Source of the DNA: Streptomyces sp. TBY4
GTDB lineage: Bacteria > Actinomycetota > Actinomycetes > Streptomycetales > Streptomycetaceae
Length of the DNA: 64,000 nucleotides
Direction: 5' to 3'
Assembly: GCF_024213195.1 (NCBI RefSeq)
Contig: NZ_JANAVF010000003.1
Coordinates: 333,420-397,419 of the forward strand
The translations under genes and the position numbers were made by a program. Each line of letters starts with the position of its first letter. The stretch's first letter is position 1. Shown here one piece after another: positions 51,734 through 63,083 of this stretch. Under the pieces are notes generated by a model. The model saw only the letters and a list, made by a program, of their open reading frames with translations, searched no databases and had not been told where the DNA came from.

Positions 51734-52231
51734 TCACGTCAGCGCGGTCACGGCCCCCACAGCTGTCGAGGCCTCCGTCGAGACCTGGCGCAGCACGGCC
51801 GTCATGGCGTCCAGCGTGCCGTGGAAATCGCTGTCCAGGTCCCGCAGGTACGGGTTCTGGTCGAGGACCACGTCCGTCCTGGCCCCGCTCAGGGTGATGC
51901 TCAGCGTGAGGGTGAGCCGGCCCTCTTCGTCCCGGCCGATCTCGTTGCGTATCTCCGCGATGTCGGTGTGGTCCAGGTGCCGGTAGACGATGAGCCCGGC
52001 GCTCTTGTGGGCGGTGACCCGCTGGAGGAACGTGTGCTCCCCGCGCCGGATCTCCCGGAGGAGTCCGTCCGGGTACCGCTCGTGGATCCGGCACTCCACG
52101 ATGGCGGGCACGTAGTCCATCGGATGCTCCGCCTTGTGCAGCAGGGCCTGCCACAGGTTCTCCCGGGTGGGAGAGCCACGACCCTCCTGAGCCGTGTCCA
52201 CGACCGGACGGGTCCACGAAAGCGTCAGCAT
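51734..52231 (-). CDS. AtaL-like SRPBCC protein (DUF1857 family)
   Basis: A 165-residue protein resembling the AtaL/DUF1857 group of START/SRPBCC-fold proteins. TRENLWQALLHKAEHPMDYVPAIVECRIHERYPDGLLREIRRGEH (about residues 24-68) and IAEIRNEIGRDEEGRLTLTLSITLSG match the family pattern. The fold forms a hydrophobic pocket. In the acetylaranotin cluster the family is named for its gene but its role is not certain. Here it is divergent from the second SDR and convergent with the YdhR-like gene, within the cluster. Binding or shaping an aromatic intermediate is a reasonable guess. Confidence 0.65.
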   Translation of the reverse strand: MLTLSWTRPVVDTAQEGRGSPTRENLWQALLHKAEHPMDYVPAIVECRIHERYPDGLLREIRRGEHTFLQRVTAHKSAGLIVYRHLDHTDIAEIRNEIGRDEEGRLTLTLSITLSGARTDVVLDQNPYLRDLDSDFHGTLDAMTAVLRQVSTEASTAVGAVTALT

Positions 52232-52453
52232 TGATCTTCCTTTCCTCCGCTTACCGGCGTGCAGCCTCCGCTGGCCGGGCGGGGGTGTCAAAGGGCGTCG
52301 GGGCAGTCCGTCAGATGGATCCAGGACCTGACGAAGTGCCCGGAACGCACTGCCCAGCGAGGCCCATTTCCTTGCAAGGTGGCCGCTGGTCGAATGCGCG
52401 CGGCGCGATTCGGCGCTTTCTCGGAGTCCCTGCGGAGAATCAGGAGAACACTG
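52232..52453. promoter_or_regulatory. Divergent AtaL-like / second SDR promoter region
   Basis: A 222-bp gap. CGTCAG (52309-52314) and CTGACG (52328-52333) form an inverted repeat with a 13-bp spacer, similar in arms to repeats near 46.6 and 61.7 kb. CAGGAGAACACTG before the ATG at 52454 is the ribosome site. Confidence 0.45.
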
Positions 52454-53155
52454 ATGTCTGAACGGTTCGACGGCCGGGTCGTCCTCGTGACCGGAGGTGG
52501 CGAAGGCATCGGCCGGGCAGCGGCGGTGGCCTTCGCCCGGCTCGGCGCCCTGGTCGTGGTCGCCGGCCGCCACCCGGAGACCCTCGACGCCACGGTCAAG
52601 CTGATCCGCGACGAGGGCGGGCAGGCCGACAGCGTGGTCGCCGAGGTCTCGGACCCCACGGAGGGCGCCGACGTCGGCGCCGCCCACATCGTCTCCGAGA
52701 CCGTGCGCCGCCACGGGGCACTGCACGTGGCCTTCAACAACACCACGGAACTGGGCCCGCACCAGAGCGTCGCCGACATCAGCGAGGCCACCTGGGCGCA
52801 GAGCCTGACGGCCAACCTGACCGGCGTCTGGCTGTCCATGAAGCACGAGATCGCCCACATGGAGCGGTCCGGCGGCGGGGTCATCGTCAACACGGCCAGC
52901 AACATCGGAGCCCAGGGCATGCTCCCGGGCCTCGGCGCGTACGCCGCGTCGACGGCCGCGGTCAGCGCCCTCACCCGGACCGCGGCCAAGGAGTACTTCC
53001 CCAAGGCCATCCGCATCAACGCCATCAGCCCCTGCCCGCTCGGCCGGGGGGGCAGCGCCGAGGAGATCGCCGAGACCGTCGTCTGGCTGGCCTCCGACTC
53101 GGCCGCGTACATCGTCGGGCACGACCTCGTACTCGACCGCAAGACCAGCGTGTGA
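52454..53155 (+). CDS. Short-chain dehydrogenase-like protein lacking the catalytic Lys
   Basis: A 233-residue SDR homologue. The Rossmann motif TGGGEGIG (residues 13-20) is intact, but NNAG is NNTT (FNNTTEL, about 95-98), and the active-site YxxxK reads Tyr163-A-A-S-Thr167, so the Lys is gone. The C-terminal substrate loop after INAISPCPLG is also short. It may bind NAD(P) and a ligand without normal oxidoreductase activity, or use another residue. Its stop overlaps a possible transketolase start (GTGA). It is part of the same rightward operon through chorismate synthase. Confidence 0.75.
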   Translation: MSERFDGRVVLVTGGGEGIGRAAAVAFARLGALVVVAGRHPETLDATVKLIRDEGGQADSVVAEVSDPTEGADVGAAHIVSETVRRHGALHVAFNNTTELGPHQSVADISEATWAQSLTANLTGVWLSMKHEIAHMERSGGGVIVNTASNIGAQGMLPGLGAYAASTAAVSALTRTAAKEYFPKAIRINAISPCPLGRGGSAEEIAETVVWLASDSAAYIVGHDLVLDRKTSV

Positions 53156-53208
53156 CCAGTACCCAGTCGAGCCCCGCGGCCCGGCCGAGCAGAGGAGTCC
53201 CGAGCACC

Positions 53209-55334
<2,126 letters not shown>

Positions 55335-55338
<4 letters not shown>

Positions 55339-56618
55339 GCGAGCCGGTACGGACCGCCCGGATCCCGGGCTCCAAGAGCATCACCAACCGGGCGCTGCTG
55401 CTGGCCGCCGCAGCCGACGGGGTCTCGCTGCTGCGCGCTCCGCTGGTCAGCGAGGACACGGTCGCCTTCCGGGAGGCCCTGACCGGGCTCGGAGTGCGCA
55501 TCGACACCGCCGAGGACGGCGTCTGGAAGGTGACCGGAACGGGCGGCGCCCCGCACGGCACCGCCGCCGTGTGGTGCGAGGACGCGGGTACGGCGGCCCG
55601 GTTCCTGCCGCCCTTCGCGGCGGCCGGCGAGGGCGAGTTCGGCTTCGACGGGACCGAGCAGCTGCGGGCCCGGCCGCTGCGGCCGCTGGCCGACGCGCTG
55701 GCCCTGCTCGGCGCGGACGCCCGGGTGACCGAACCGGTCGGCGGACTGCCGCTGACGGTCGCCGCCCGGGGTCTGGCCGGCGGCGAGCTGACCGTGGACG
55801 CCTCGCTCAGCAGCCAGTACCTCACCGGCCTGCTGATGGCCGGTCCGCTGATGCGGCAGCCGCTGGTCGTACGGGGTGCGGGGCTGGTCAGCCGGCCCTA
55901 CATCACCATGACCCAGGCACTGATGCGGCACTTCGGCGCGTACGCCGACGAGTTCGGCGACGGGACGATCCAGGTGCTGCCCGGCGGCTACCGGGCCGCG
56001 GAGCTGGACATCGAGCCCGACGCCTCCACCGCTTCGTACGTCTTCGCCGCGGCCGCCGTCACGGGGCGCAGCATCACCGTGCCGGGCCTCGGCACGGGCA
56101 GCGTCCAGGGCGACCTGGACTTCGTCCGGGTCCTGGCCCGGGCGGGCGCCCGCGTGGAGATCACCGACCGGGCGACGACCGTCACCGGCACCGGCCGGCT
56201 GCGCGGCGGCTTCGACATCGACATGGGCGACATCTCCGACACCTTCATGACCCTGGCCGCGGTGGCCCCGCTCGCCGACGCGCCCATCACGGTGCGCGGG
56301 ATCGGGCACGCGCGGCTCAAGGAGTCCGACCGGATCGCCGCGGTCGAGGAGAACCTGCGGGCCTGCGGGATCCGCACCGAATCCGGTCCGGACCGGCTCA
56401 CCGTCCATCCGGGCCGCCCCACGGGCGCCCGGATCGCCTGCCGCCGCGACCACCGGATCGCGATGGCGTTCTCGGTGCTCGGACTGCGCGTCCCCGGCAT
56501 CACGCTGGACGACCCGTCCTGCGTCGGCAAGACCTTCCCCGGCTTCCACGCCGAGCTGGAGCGGCTCTTCCCGGCCGGCACGCGCGGTGCGCCTGCGACG
56601 AGCGCCGCCCGTCACTGA
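55335..56618 (+). CDS. aroA: EPSP synthase (AroA), variant paralogue
   Basis: A 427-residue 5-enolpyruvylshikimate 3-phosphate synthase, two steps before chorismate. PGSKSITNRALLLAA (residues 11-25), SSQYLTGLLMAGPL, DASTASYVFAAAAV, ISDTFMTLAAVA, RLKESDRI and DHRIAMAFSV are all present. The PEP-site loop usually reading GNAGTAMRP is EDAGTAARF here (residues 82-90): the Asn is Asp83 and the Pro is Phe90, while Gly85 is kept. GTGA overlap with the transketolase. Changes at the Pro position can affect glyphosate binding in other enzymes (known), so this copy may be less sensitive. Confidence 0.9.
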
Positions 56619-56660
56619 TTCCTCCGGTCACTGATTCAGGAAAGGGAAGGTGAGACACCC

Positions 56661-57851
56661 ATGGCCGACATACTCATCGCCGGTGGTGGCATCGGTGGAC
56701 TCGCTGCGGCACTCGGACTCGCGAAACGCGGCCACCAGGTCACGGTCCTGGAGCGCAGGGACGTCTTCACGGAGGTCGGCGCCGGCATCCAGCTCGGCCC
56801 GAACGCCTTCCACGCGCTCGACCTGCTCGGAGTGGGCCGCGAGGTCCGCGAACGGGCCGTCGTCATCGACGCCCTGCGGTTCATGGACGGCACCACCGGC
56901 GAGCAGGTGACCGCCCTTCCGGTGACGGAGAAGTACCGGGCCCGCTTCGGCAACCCGTACGCTGTGGTGCACCGGGTGGACCTCTACCTGCCGCTCCTGG
57001 AGGCCGCCCGCCGGCACCCCGGCATCCGCCTGCTCGGCCGGCGCCACGTCGTCGCGTACGAGCAGTGGGCGGGCGGGGTGACGGCGGTCCTCGCCGATGG
57101 CGGGCGGGTCACCGGCTCCGCGCTCATCGGCGCCGACGGCCTGCACTCCGCGGTCCGCCGGCAGCTGGTCGCGGACGGGCCCCCGCGCCTGTCCGGCCAC
57201 ACCATCTACCGCTCGGTGATCCCCATGGAGGAGGTCCCCGAGGAGCTGCGGGGGAACTCCGTGGTCCTGTGGGCGGGCCCGAAGTGGCACCTCGTGCACT
57301 ATCCGATCACCGGGGGCAGCCACTTCAATCTGGCCGTGACCCAGGACGACGGCGCCGCGGAGGCCCTCGCCGGGGTACCGGCCGAGCACGACGACGTGCT
57401 GAGCCGCTTCCCCGGACTGCCCGGCCCGGCCCGCCGGGTGCTGGAACTGGGGCGGGACTGGAAGTCCTGGGTGCTGTGCGACCGCGACCCCGTGGACCGC
57501 TGGACCGAGGGCCGGGTCGCGCTCCTCGGCGACGCCGCGCACCCGATGCTGCAGTACGCGGCGCAGGGTGCCTGCCAGGCCCTCGAGGACGCGGTCCTGC
57601 TGGCGGTCCTGCTGGACGGGCCCGAGGAGGACTTCGTCCAGCGTCTGGAGAAGTACAGCGCGGCCCGCCGGGAGCGTACGGCCCGGGTGCAGCTGGTGGC
57701 GCGGGAGATGGGCCGCGTGCTGTACCACGCGGCCGGGGAGGCGCGGGTGGAGCGCAACGCGATGCTGGCCGCGCTGTCCGACGAGGACATGTACGACAAG
57801 GCGGCCTGGTTGCACGGCGCCTACGACTTCGCATGGGGAGACGGAAATTGA
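56661..57851 (+). CDS. FAD-dependent aromatic hydroxylase (salicylate / 3-hydroxybenzoate 6-hydroxylase type)
   Basis: A 396-residue class A flavoprotein monooxygenase. The FAD site has [18 protein letters not shown] (residues 8-25), the conserved DG motif [14 protein letters not shown] and the second FAD motif [22 protein letters not shown]. The last motif and length fit salicylate 1-hydroxylase and 3-hydroxybenzoate 6-hydroxylase relatives. In this cluster 3-hydroxyanthranilate is a natural substrate, giving a para-hydroxylated or decarboxylated aminohydroquinone (inference). GGAAAGGGAAGGTGAG precedes the ATG. Overlaps the aroC start in a TTGA. Confidence 0.8.
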   Translation: MADILIAGGGIGGLAAALGLAKRGHQVTVLERRDVFTEVGAGIQLGPNAFHALDLLGVGREVRERAVVIDALRFMDGTTGEQVTALPVTEKYRARFGNPYAVVHRVDLYLPLLEAARRHPGIRLLGRRHVVAYEQWAGGVTAVLADGGRVTGSALIGADGLHSAVRRQLVADGPPRLSGHTIYRSVIPMEEVPEELRGNSVVLWAGPKWHLVHYPITGGSHFNLAVTQDDGAAEALAGVPAEHDDVLSRFPGLPGPARRVLELGRDWKSWVLCDRDPVDRWTEGRVALLGDAAHPMLQYAAQGACQALEDAVLLAVLLDGPEEDFVQRLEKYSAARRERTARVQLVAREMGRVLYHAAGEARVERNAMLAALSDEDMYDKAAWLHGAYDFAWGDGN

Positions 57852-59032
57852 GCAGGTTGCGTTGGCTGACGGCCGGGGAATCGCACGGCCCGGCTCTGGT
57901 GGCGACGCTGGAGGGCCTTCCCGCCGGCGTCCCGGTCACCACCGCGCTGGTGGCCGACCACCTGGCCCGGCGCCGGCTCGGCTACGGCCGCGGTGCCCGG
58001 ATGAAGTTCGAGCAGGACGAGATCACCTTCCTCGGCGGTGTCCGCCACGGCCTGTCCCAGGGCGGCCCGGTCGCCGTGATGATCGGCAACAGTGAGTGGC
58101 CCAAGTGGGAGACCGTGATGTCGGCCGACCCGGTGGACCCCTCCCTCCTCAAGGAGACGGGCCGCAATGCCGCCCTGACCCGGCCCCGCCCGGGTCACGC
58201 GGACCTGGCGGGGATGCAGAAGTACGGCTTCTCGGAGGCCCGGCCGATCCTGGAGCGCGCGAGCGCGCGTGAGACGGCTGCGCGTGTGGCGCTCGGTGCT
58301 GTGGCCCGGTCCTTCATCAAGGAGGTCGCCGGGATCGAGATCGTTTCCCACGTGGTGGAGCTGGCGGCGGCCAAGGCCCCGTACGGGGTGTACCCGACCC
58401 CGGCCGATGTGGAGAAGCTGGACGCCGATCCGGTGCGCTGCCTGGATGCGGACGCGTCGAAGCAGATGGTCGCGGAGATCGATCAGGCCCACAAGGACGG
58501 CGACACCCTCGGTGGTGTCGTGGAGGTCCTGGCGTACGGGGTGCCGGTCGGTCTCGGCTCGCACGTGCACTGGGACCGGCGTCTGGACGCGCGCCTCGCG
58601 GCGGCGCTGATGGGCATCCAGGCGATCAAGGGCGTCGAGGTCGGCGACGGCTTCGACCTGGCCCGTGTGCCGGGCTCGCAGGCCCACGACGAGATCGTCT
58701 CCACCCCCGAGGGCCTCAAGCGGACCTCCGGCCGCTCCGGCGGCACCGAGGGCGGCCTGACCACCGGCGAACTCCTGCGCGTACGGGCCGCGATGAAGCC
58801 GATCGCGACCGTCCCGAAGGCCCTCGCCACCGTGGACGTCGCCACCGGCGAGGCCGCTGTCGCGCACCACCAGCGCTCCGACGTCTGTGCGGTGCCCGCC
58901 GCGGGCATCGTCGCGGAGGCGATGGTGGCCCTGGTGCTGGCCGACGCCGTGGTCGAGAAGTTCGGCGGCGACTCCGTCACGGAGACCCGCCGCAACGTCC
59001 GCTCCTACCTCGAGAACCTGCAGATCGGCTGA
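57848..59032 (+). CDS. aroC: Chorismate synthase
   Basis: A 394-residue enzyme that makes chorismate from EPSP with reduced [26 protein letters not shown] (residues 4-26), [44 protein letters not shown] and [15 protein letters not shown] mark it. The start is a TTG that overlaps the stop of the hydroxylase (TTGA), with GGGGAGACGGA just before; no better ATG exists in frame. It is the last gene of the rightward run from the second SDR and ends at a double hairpin. Confidence 0.92.
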   Translation: MSRLRWLTAGESHGPALVATLEGLPAGVPVTTALVADHLARRRLGYGRGARMKFEQDEITFLGGVRHGLSQGGPVAVMIGNSEWPKWETVMSADPVDPSLLKETGRNAALTRPRPGHADLAGMQKYGFSEARPILERASARETAARVALGAVARSFIKEVAGIEIVSHVVELAAAKAPYGVYPTPADVEKLDADPVRCLDADASKQMVAEIDQAHKDGDTLGGVVEVLAYGVPVGLGSHVHWDRRLDARLAAALMGIQAIKGVEVGDGFDLARVPGSQAHDEIVSTPEGLKRTSGRSGGTEGGLTTGELLRVRAAMKPIATVPKALATVDVATGEAAVAHHQRSDVCAVPAAGIVAEAMVALVLADAVVEKFGGDSVTETRRNVRSYLENLQIG

Positions 59033-59047
59033 GCCGGACCGAAACGG

Positions 59048-59093
59048 CAACGGGCGGTGGGGGCACGGAAATCCGTGCCCCCACCGCCCGTTG
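59048..59093. terminator. Strong bidirectional hairpin terminator
   Basis: A 22-bp perfect stem begins CAACGGGCGGTGGGGGCACG at 59048 and ends CGTGCCCCCACCGCCCGTTG at 59093, with a 2-base loop. It lies between convergent aroC and the MFS exporter. Confidence 0.92.
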
Positions 59094-59111
59094 CTGTGAC
59101 TGCTGTGACTG

Positions 59112-59163
59112 CCGTACGCCCGTGGCCGGTCCACCCGAAGGAGGACCGGCCACGGTCGTACGG
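59112..59163. terminator. Second bidirectional hairpin terminator
   Basis: CCGTGGCCGGTCC (59120-59132) pairs with GGACCGGCCACGG (59143-59155), and the outer CCGTAC (59112-59117) pairs with GTACGG (59158-59163), giving a second hairpin just after the first. Confidence 0.8.
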
Positions 59164-59186
59164 ACAGGGGCTGAGCGCCCCGGGGC

Positions 59187-60638
59187 TCAGGCGGAGACCG
59201 ACTGCAGGGGCTTCTCGTCCCCGGCCGGCGTACCCGTCGCATCCTGGTCGGCGCGACGGAAGTTGAGCGCGATCAGGATCGAGACGGCCATGGCGGCGGC
59301 CGCGATCAGCACGGCGGTGCGCAGACCGTCCGTCGTCGCCGCAGCGGTGACCTCCTCGCCGGTGGTCGCGTTGGCGACGGCGACCAGGAGCGCCAGGCCC
59401 ACGGCGCCGCCGACCTGCTGGCCGGTGGAGACGATGCCGGAGGCGATGCCCTGCTCCATCGGGTCCACGCCGGACGAGGACGCGGCGAACATGCTGGTGT
59501 AGAGCGCGCCCTGGCCGAGGCTGAGCACGATCAGGCCGGGCACCAGGGCGAGGTACGAGGCCGACGGGTCCATCGCGAGCGCGAGCAGCAGGGTGCCCAC
59601 GGCGCCCACGGCCAGGGAGCCCAGGATGGTGTTGCGGGTGCCGAAGCGGGTGGCGAGCTTGCCGCCGACGGTGGAGCCGACCAGACCCGCGACCATCGGG
59701 ACCAGGAAGGCCAGACCGGTCTGGAGCGCGCTGTAGCCGTGCACGCCCTGGAAGTAGATGGTCTGGAAGTACAGCAGCGAGCCGAAGGTCGCCATGAACA
59801 TGAAGGTGGTGGCCACACCCGCGGAGAGGTTGCGGTTGCGGAACAGCCGCAGCGGCAGCAGCGGTTCGGCGCTGCGCGACTCGACCCGCACGAAGACGGT
59901 GAGCAGCACCAGGGCGGCCGCGGCCGCACCGAGCACGGGGGCCGAGGCCCAGCCGGACTCCGGTCCCTGGACCAGGGCGAAGACCACGAGGGTGGCGCCG
60001 GCGGTGCCGGTCAGCGCGCCCGGTACGTCGAAGGAGCGGCCGGCGGCGCGCTTGCCGTCCGGGGCGATCAGCACGTAGGCCCCGGCGATGGCGACGAGCG
60101 CCAGCGGGACGTTGACGTAGAAGACCGACTCCCAGCCGAAGGCCTGGGTCAGGACCCCGCCGAGCAGGGAGCCGAGGACCATGCCGCTGGCCCCGGCGCC
60201 CGCCCAGACCGCCAGGGCCCGGTTGCGGTCGCGGCCCTCGCTGAACGAGGTGATGACCAGGGAGAGGGTGGCGGGGAAGAGGAAGGCGCCGCCCAGACCC
60301 TGCACCGCACGGGCGGCGACCAGGAGTTCCGAGGTGCCGGCGAGGCCGCCGAGGAGCGAGCCGATGCCGTAGAGGGAGAGGCCGAAGACGAACATGCGGC
60401 GGCGGCCGAGGAGGTCGGAGGCGCGGCCGCCGAGCAGCAGGAAGCCGCCGTAGATCACGGCGTAGGCGCTGACGACCCACTGGAGCGTCTGGGCGGAGAA
60501 CTCGAGGCTCTCGCCGATCTCGGGCAGGGCGACGTAGACGATGTTGTAGTCGAGCGAGGTGATGAGCTGGGCCAGCGCGAGGAGCGCCAGGACGAGAGCG
60601 GGGCGACGGGAAGTTCCCGAAGAAGTGCCCGGTGACAT
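59187..60638 (-). CDS. MFS efflux transporter (DHA2/14-TM type)
   Basis: A 483-residue drug:H+ antiporter. The first hydrophobic segments start at LVLALLALAQLITSLDYNIVYVALPEIG (about residues 14-41), which holds the family motif C-like and D1 patterns, and GRRRMFVFGLSLYGIGSLLGGLAG is motif A. About 14 transmembrane segments fit the length. GAAAGGATCC before the ATG at 60638 is the ribosome site; a longer frame upstream is unlikely. It lies downstream of the hydrolase on the same strand. It is a likely exporter of, or resistance to, the cluster product. Confidence 0.88.
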   Translation of the reverse strand: MSPGTSSGTSRRPALVLALLALAQLITSLDYNIVYVALPEIGESLEFSAQTLQWVVSAYAVIYGGFLLLGGRASDLLGRRRMFVFGLSLYGIGSLLGGLAGTSELLVAARAVQGLGGAFLFPATLSLVITSFSEGRDRNRALAVWAGAGASGMVLGSLLGGVLTQAFGWESVFYVNVPLALVAIAGAYVLIAPDGKRAAGRSFDVPGALTGTAGATLVVFALVQGPESGWASAPVLGAAAAALVLLTVFVRVESRSAEPLLPLRLFRNRNLSAGVATTFMFMATFGSLLYFQTIYFQGVHGYSALQTGLAFLVPMVAGLVGSTVGGKLATRFGTRNTILGSLAVGAVGTLLLALAMDPSASYLALVPGLIVLSLGQGALYTSMFAASSSGVDPMEQGIASGIVSTGQQVGGAVGLALLVAVANATTGEEVTAAATTDGLRTAVLIAAAAMAVSILIALNFRRADQDATGTPAGDEKPLQSVSA

Positions 60639-60780
60639 GGGGGGATCCTTTCGTTTCCATCGGCTGAATGGGCTGGTGGGCCCATGCAAAGGGCGGGGTC
60701 GGTCGTGACCGGCCCCGCCATTTGGTCGAGTGGGAATCAGGGGGTGAAGAATTCAGGGGTAAAAGGGGTTCGAGCGCTTT

Positions 60781-61560
60781 TCAGGACTGGTGGATGAAGT
60801 CCTGAACCAGCTTGACGAATTCGGCGGGCTTCTCGTAGACCACCACGTGGCCGCTCTCCAGCTCGGCGTACGAGCTGTTCTTGATGGCGGCGTGCAGTTC
60901 CCGGGAGTTCTCCACGGGGACCGTGGCGTCCAGGGTGCAGCCGATGACCAGGGTCTCGGCCTCGATCTTCGGCAGCAGGGGCCGGATGTCCACGGTCAGG
61001 TTGAGGTCGATGTGGCGCAGCGCGCCCTCGCTCGGCTGGTTGCCGGCGATGATGCCCTCGAGCTGCTCCCGGCCGATGCCGTTGAGGAAGGAGCGGCTGA
61101 AGGCGGTCAGGGTGCCGAAGCGGCCGAACGTGTCCGGCTTGTCCTCCAGCGAACGCCACACGCTCATCAGGTTGCGCATGTACTCGTCCTCGGGGGCGGC
61201 CCAGCCGGCCGTGAGGACCAGGCGGCGGACCAGGTCCGGGCGGGTGGCGGCGACGGTCGCGGAGATGACCGCGCCGAGGGAGAAGCCGACCAGGTCGACC
61301 GGGCCGTTACCGGCCTCCTCGATCACGCCGATCACCTGGGCGGCGAGCTGCTCCACGGTCAGCTCGGTGCCGTCGTCCTCGGTGGCACCGCAGCCGGAGA
61401 GGTCCGGCAGGAGCACGGTGCGGCTCGCGGCGAACTCGTCGGCGAGGTGGCCCCAGGTTCCCTGGGCGCCGAAGCCGGTGCCGTGGACGAAGAGCAGACC
61501 GGTGCCGGATCCGCGGACCTGGTAGTCCACGCGGGCGTCACCTGCGGACACGATGGGCAT
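60781..61560 (-). CDS. Alpha/beta hydrolase
   Basis: A 259-residue alpha/beta hydrolase. The oxyanion region FVHGTGF, the nucleophile elbow GFSLG (Ser94), the acid in GCTLDATVPV and the His of SGHVVVYEKPAEF complete a likely catalytic triad. It could cleave an ester or amide of the cluster product or tailor an intermediate. It reads in the same direction as the MFS gene and is separated from it by about 140 bp. The exact substrate is unknown. Confidence 0.8.
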   Translation of the reverse strand: MPIVSAGDARVDYQVRGSGTGLLFVHGTGFGAQGTWGHLADEFAASRTVLLPDLSGCGATEDDGTELTVEQLAAQVIGVIEEAGNGPVDLVGFSLGAVISATVAATRPDLVRRLVLTAGWAAPEDEYMRNLMSVWRSLEDKPDTFGRFGTLTAFSRSFLNGIGREQLEGIIAGNQPSEGALRHIDLNLTVDIRPLLPKIEAETLVIGCTLDATVPVENSRELHAAIKNSSYAELESGHVVVYEKPAEFVKLVQDFIHQS

Positions 61561-61822
61561 GTTTCTCCCCTTTGCAGCGTCATTGCCAGTTTCACGATGC
61601 GCTCCGCCATCGCCAAGAGATGGGCAACGCCTTCGGGAATCTAAGGGGAGGGAAAGGGGGGACGGGAGTTTCGTCCGGTCAATCTGTCAGGTCGCCGCAG
61701 ACGGTGCCCGCAGCTGACAGATTATGGCACCGGCCGTGCCGGGAGTCCGTCGCAGGCAGTCTAATCAGCGACTGATCGATAAAGGAAACCGCGACTAATC
61801 CATTTCCAAGGACGGTTATTTC
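61561..61822. promoter_or_regulatory. Divergent hydrolase / acyltransferase promoter with inverted repeat
   Basis: A 262-bp AT-richer gap for this genome. AATCTGTCAG (61681-61690) is the exact inverse of CTGACAGATT (61714-61723), with a 23-bp spacer. The half-sites TGACAG and CTGTCA also occur in the palindrome at 42584-42598. Later bases near 61760-61800 are AT-rich and probably hold promoter elements of the acyltransferase. Confidence 0.55.
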
Positions 61823-63058
61823 ATGGCTCACGGCCAGATGATCGCGGAAGGACCGACGGACGGCACCGTCGAGGCTCCCACCGCGCGGAACGACCGGGGC
61901 ACGCGTCCCGACCGGGACACGAACCCGGAGCGCGGCCAGAGCAGGCTTCCCTCACTGACCGGACTCCGATTCCCCGCCGCACTGCTGGTGTTCCTCTACC
62001 ACGCGGCCCTGCCGATCCCCGCCCTGCGGTTCCTCGGCGAAGACGCGGACGTCATGGACTTCTACAAGACCGCCGGGCAGATGGGCGGCCTCGGCGTCAC
62101 CTTCTTCTTCGTGCTCAGCGGTTTCGTGCTGAGCTGGTCCGCCCGTCAGAAGGACACCGCGCGGGCGTTCTGGCGCCGCCGGTTCGTGAAGATCTACCCG
62201 AACTACGTGGTCGCCTGGGTGCTGGGCATGGTGCTCTTCGCCTCCGCCTACACCCCGGTCGGCACCTCGATCGCCAACCTGCTGATGGTCCAGGTGTGGT
62301 CGCCGGAGTTCAACACCTACTTCAGCGTCAACCCGCCCAGCTGGTCGCTCGGTGCGGAGGCGGTCTTCTACGCCGCCTTCCCGATGCTGAACAACTTCTT
62401 CAAGAAGATCCGCGACAGCCACCTCAAGTACTGGATCGCCGGCGCCATCGCGCTGGTCATCGCCACCCCGGCGCTCGCCTACGCGCTCCTGTCCGACGCC
62501 CCCGGCATCCCCGGCGGCGAGGCCAGCTCCGTGATCCAGTACTGGGTCACCTACGTGCTGCCGCCGGTCCGCATGGTCGACTTCGCGCTCGGCATGCTCG
62601 TCGCACACGCCGTGCAGCGCGGCCGCTGGAAGAACATCGGCATGGTCTGGTCGGGGCTGCTGCTCGTCGCCGGCTACGTCCTGACCGCGTACGTCCCGTA
62701 CCTGTACGGGCAGCGCGCCACCTGCATCATCCCCGTGGTCCTGCTGATCGCCGCCGCCGCCACCGCGGACGTGGAGAACCGGTTCAGCATCTTCCGCAAC
62801 CGCACCATGCTCTGGCTCGGCGAGATCTCCTTCGCCTTCTACCTGCTGCACTTCGTGGTGCTGGCCTACGGGCGCAAGCTGCTCGGCACCGAGACCTACT
62901 CGGCGCTGACCACGAGCCTGCTGCTCGCCGCCGCCGCGGGCATCACCGTCGTCCTCTCCTGGGCCCTCTACGCCGGGGTGGAGCGGCCGCTGACCCGCAA
63001 GTTCGCCAAGTCGAAGCGCGCCCGCCAGACCTCCGACCGAGTTTCCACCGGTGCCTGA
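61823..63058 (+). CDS. Membrane-bound acyltransferase (OafA/acyltransferase-3 family)
   Basis: A 411-residue multi-pass protein. Residues 1-50 are a polar start (PERGQSRLPSLTGLRFPAALLVFLYHAA). The family motif PSLTGLRFPAALLVFLYH includes the His, and FFFVLSGFVLSWSAR is the typical FSGF-like helix. About ten transmembrane segments follow. Such proteins O-acylate sugars, antibiotics or wall polymers. Its place in the cluster suggests acylating the product or a resistance modification. A ribosome site is only weak (AAGGAC, about 10 bases before the ATG). Confidence 0.8.
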   Translation: MAHGQMIAEGPTDGTVEAPTARNDRGTRPDRDTNPERGQSRLPSLTGLRFPAALLVFLYHAALPIPALRFLGEDADVMDFYKTAGQMGGLGVTFFFVLSGFVLSWSARQKDTARAFWRRRFVKIYPNYVVAWVLGMVLFASAYTPVGTSIANLLMVQVWSPEFNTYFSVNPPSWSLGAEAVFYAAFPMLNNFFKKIRDSHLKYWIAGAIALVIATPALAYALLSDAPGIPGGEASSVIQYWVTYVLPPVRMVDFALGMLVAHAVQRGRWKNIGMVWSGLLLVAGYVLTAYVPYLYGQRATCIIPVVLLIAAAATADVENRFSIFRNRTMLWLGEISFAFYLLHFVVLAYGRKLLGTETYSALTTSLLLAAAAGITVVLSWALYAGVERPLTRKFAKSKRARQTSDRVSTGA

Positions 63059-63083
63059 GCACCCCCCGACATCAAGGAGCAAC

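Noticed and set aside
42702..52231. A phenazine cluster
   Set aside because: PhzC-, PhzD- and PhzE-like proteins are present, but PhzF, PhzA/B and PhzG are not seen, and an EntA-like SDR takes the place expected for a 3-hydroxyanthranilate route.
61591..61604. Another parS-like site (CAGTTTCACGATGC)
   Set aside because: Only the left half matches; the right half lacks the palindrome.
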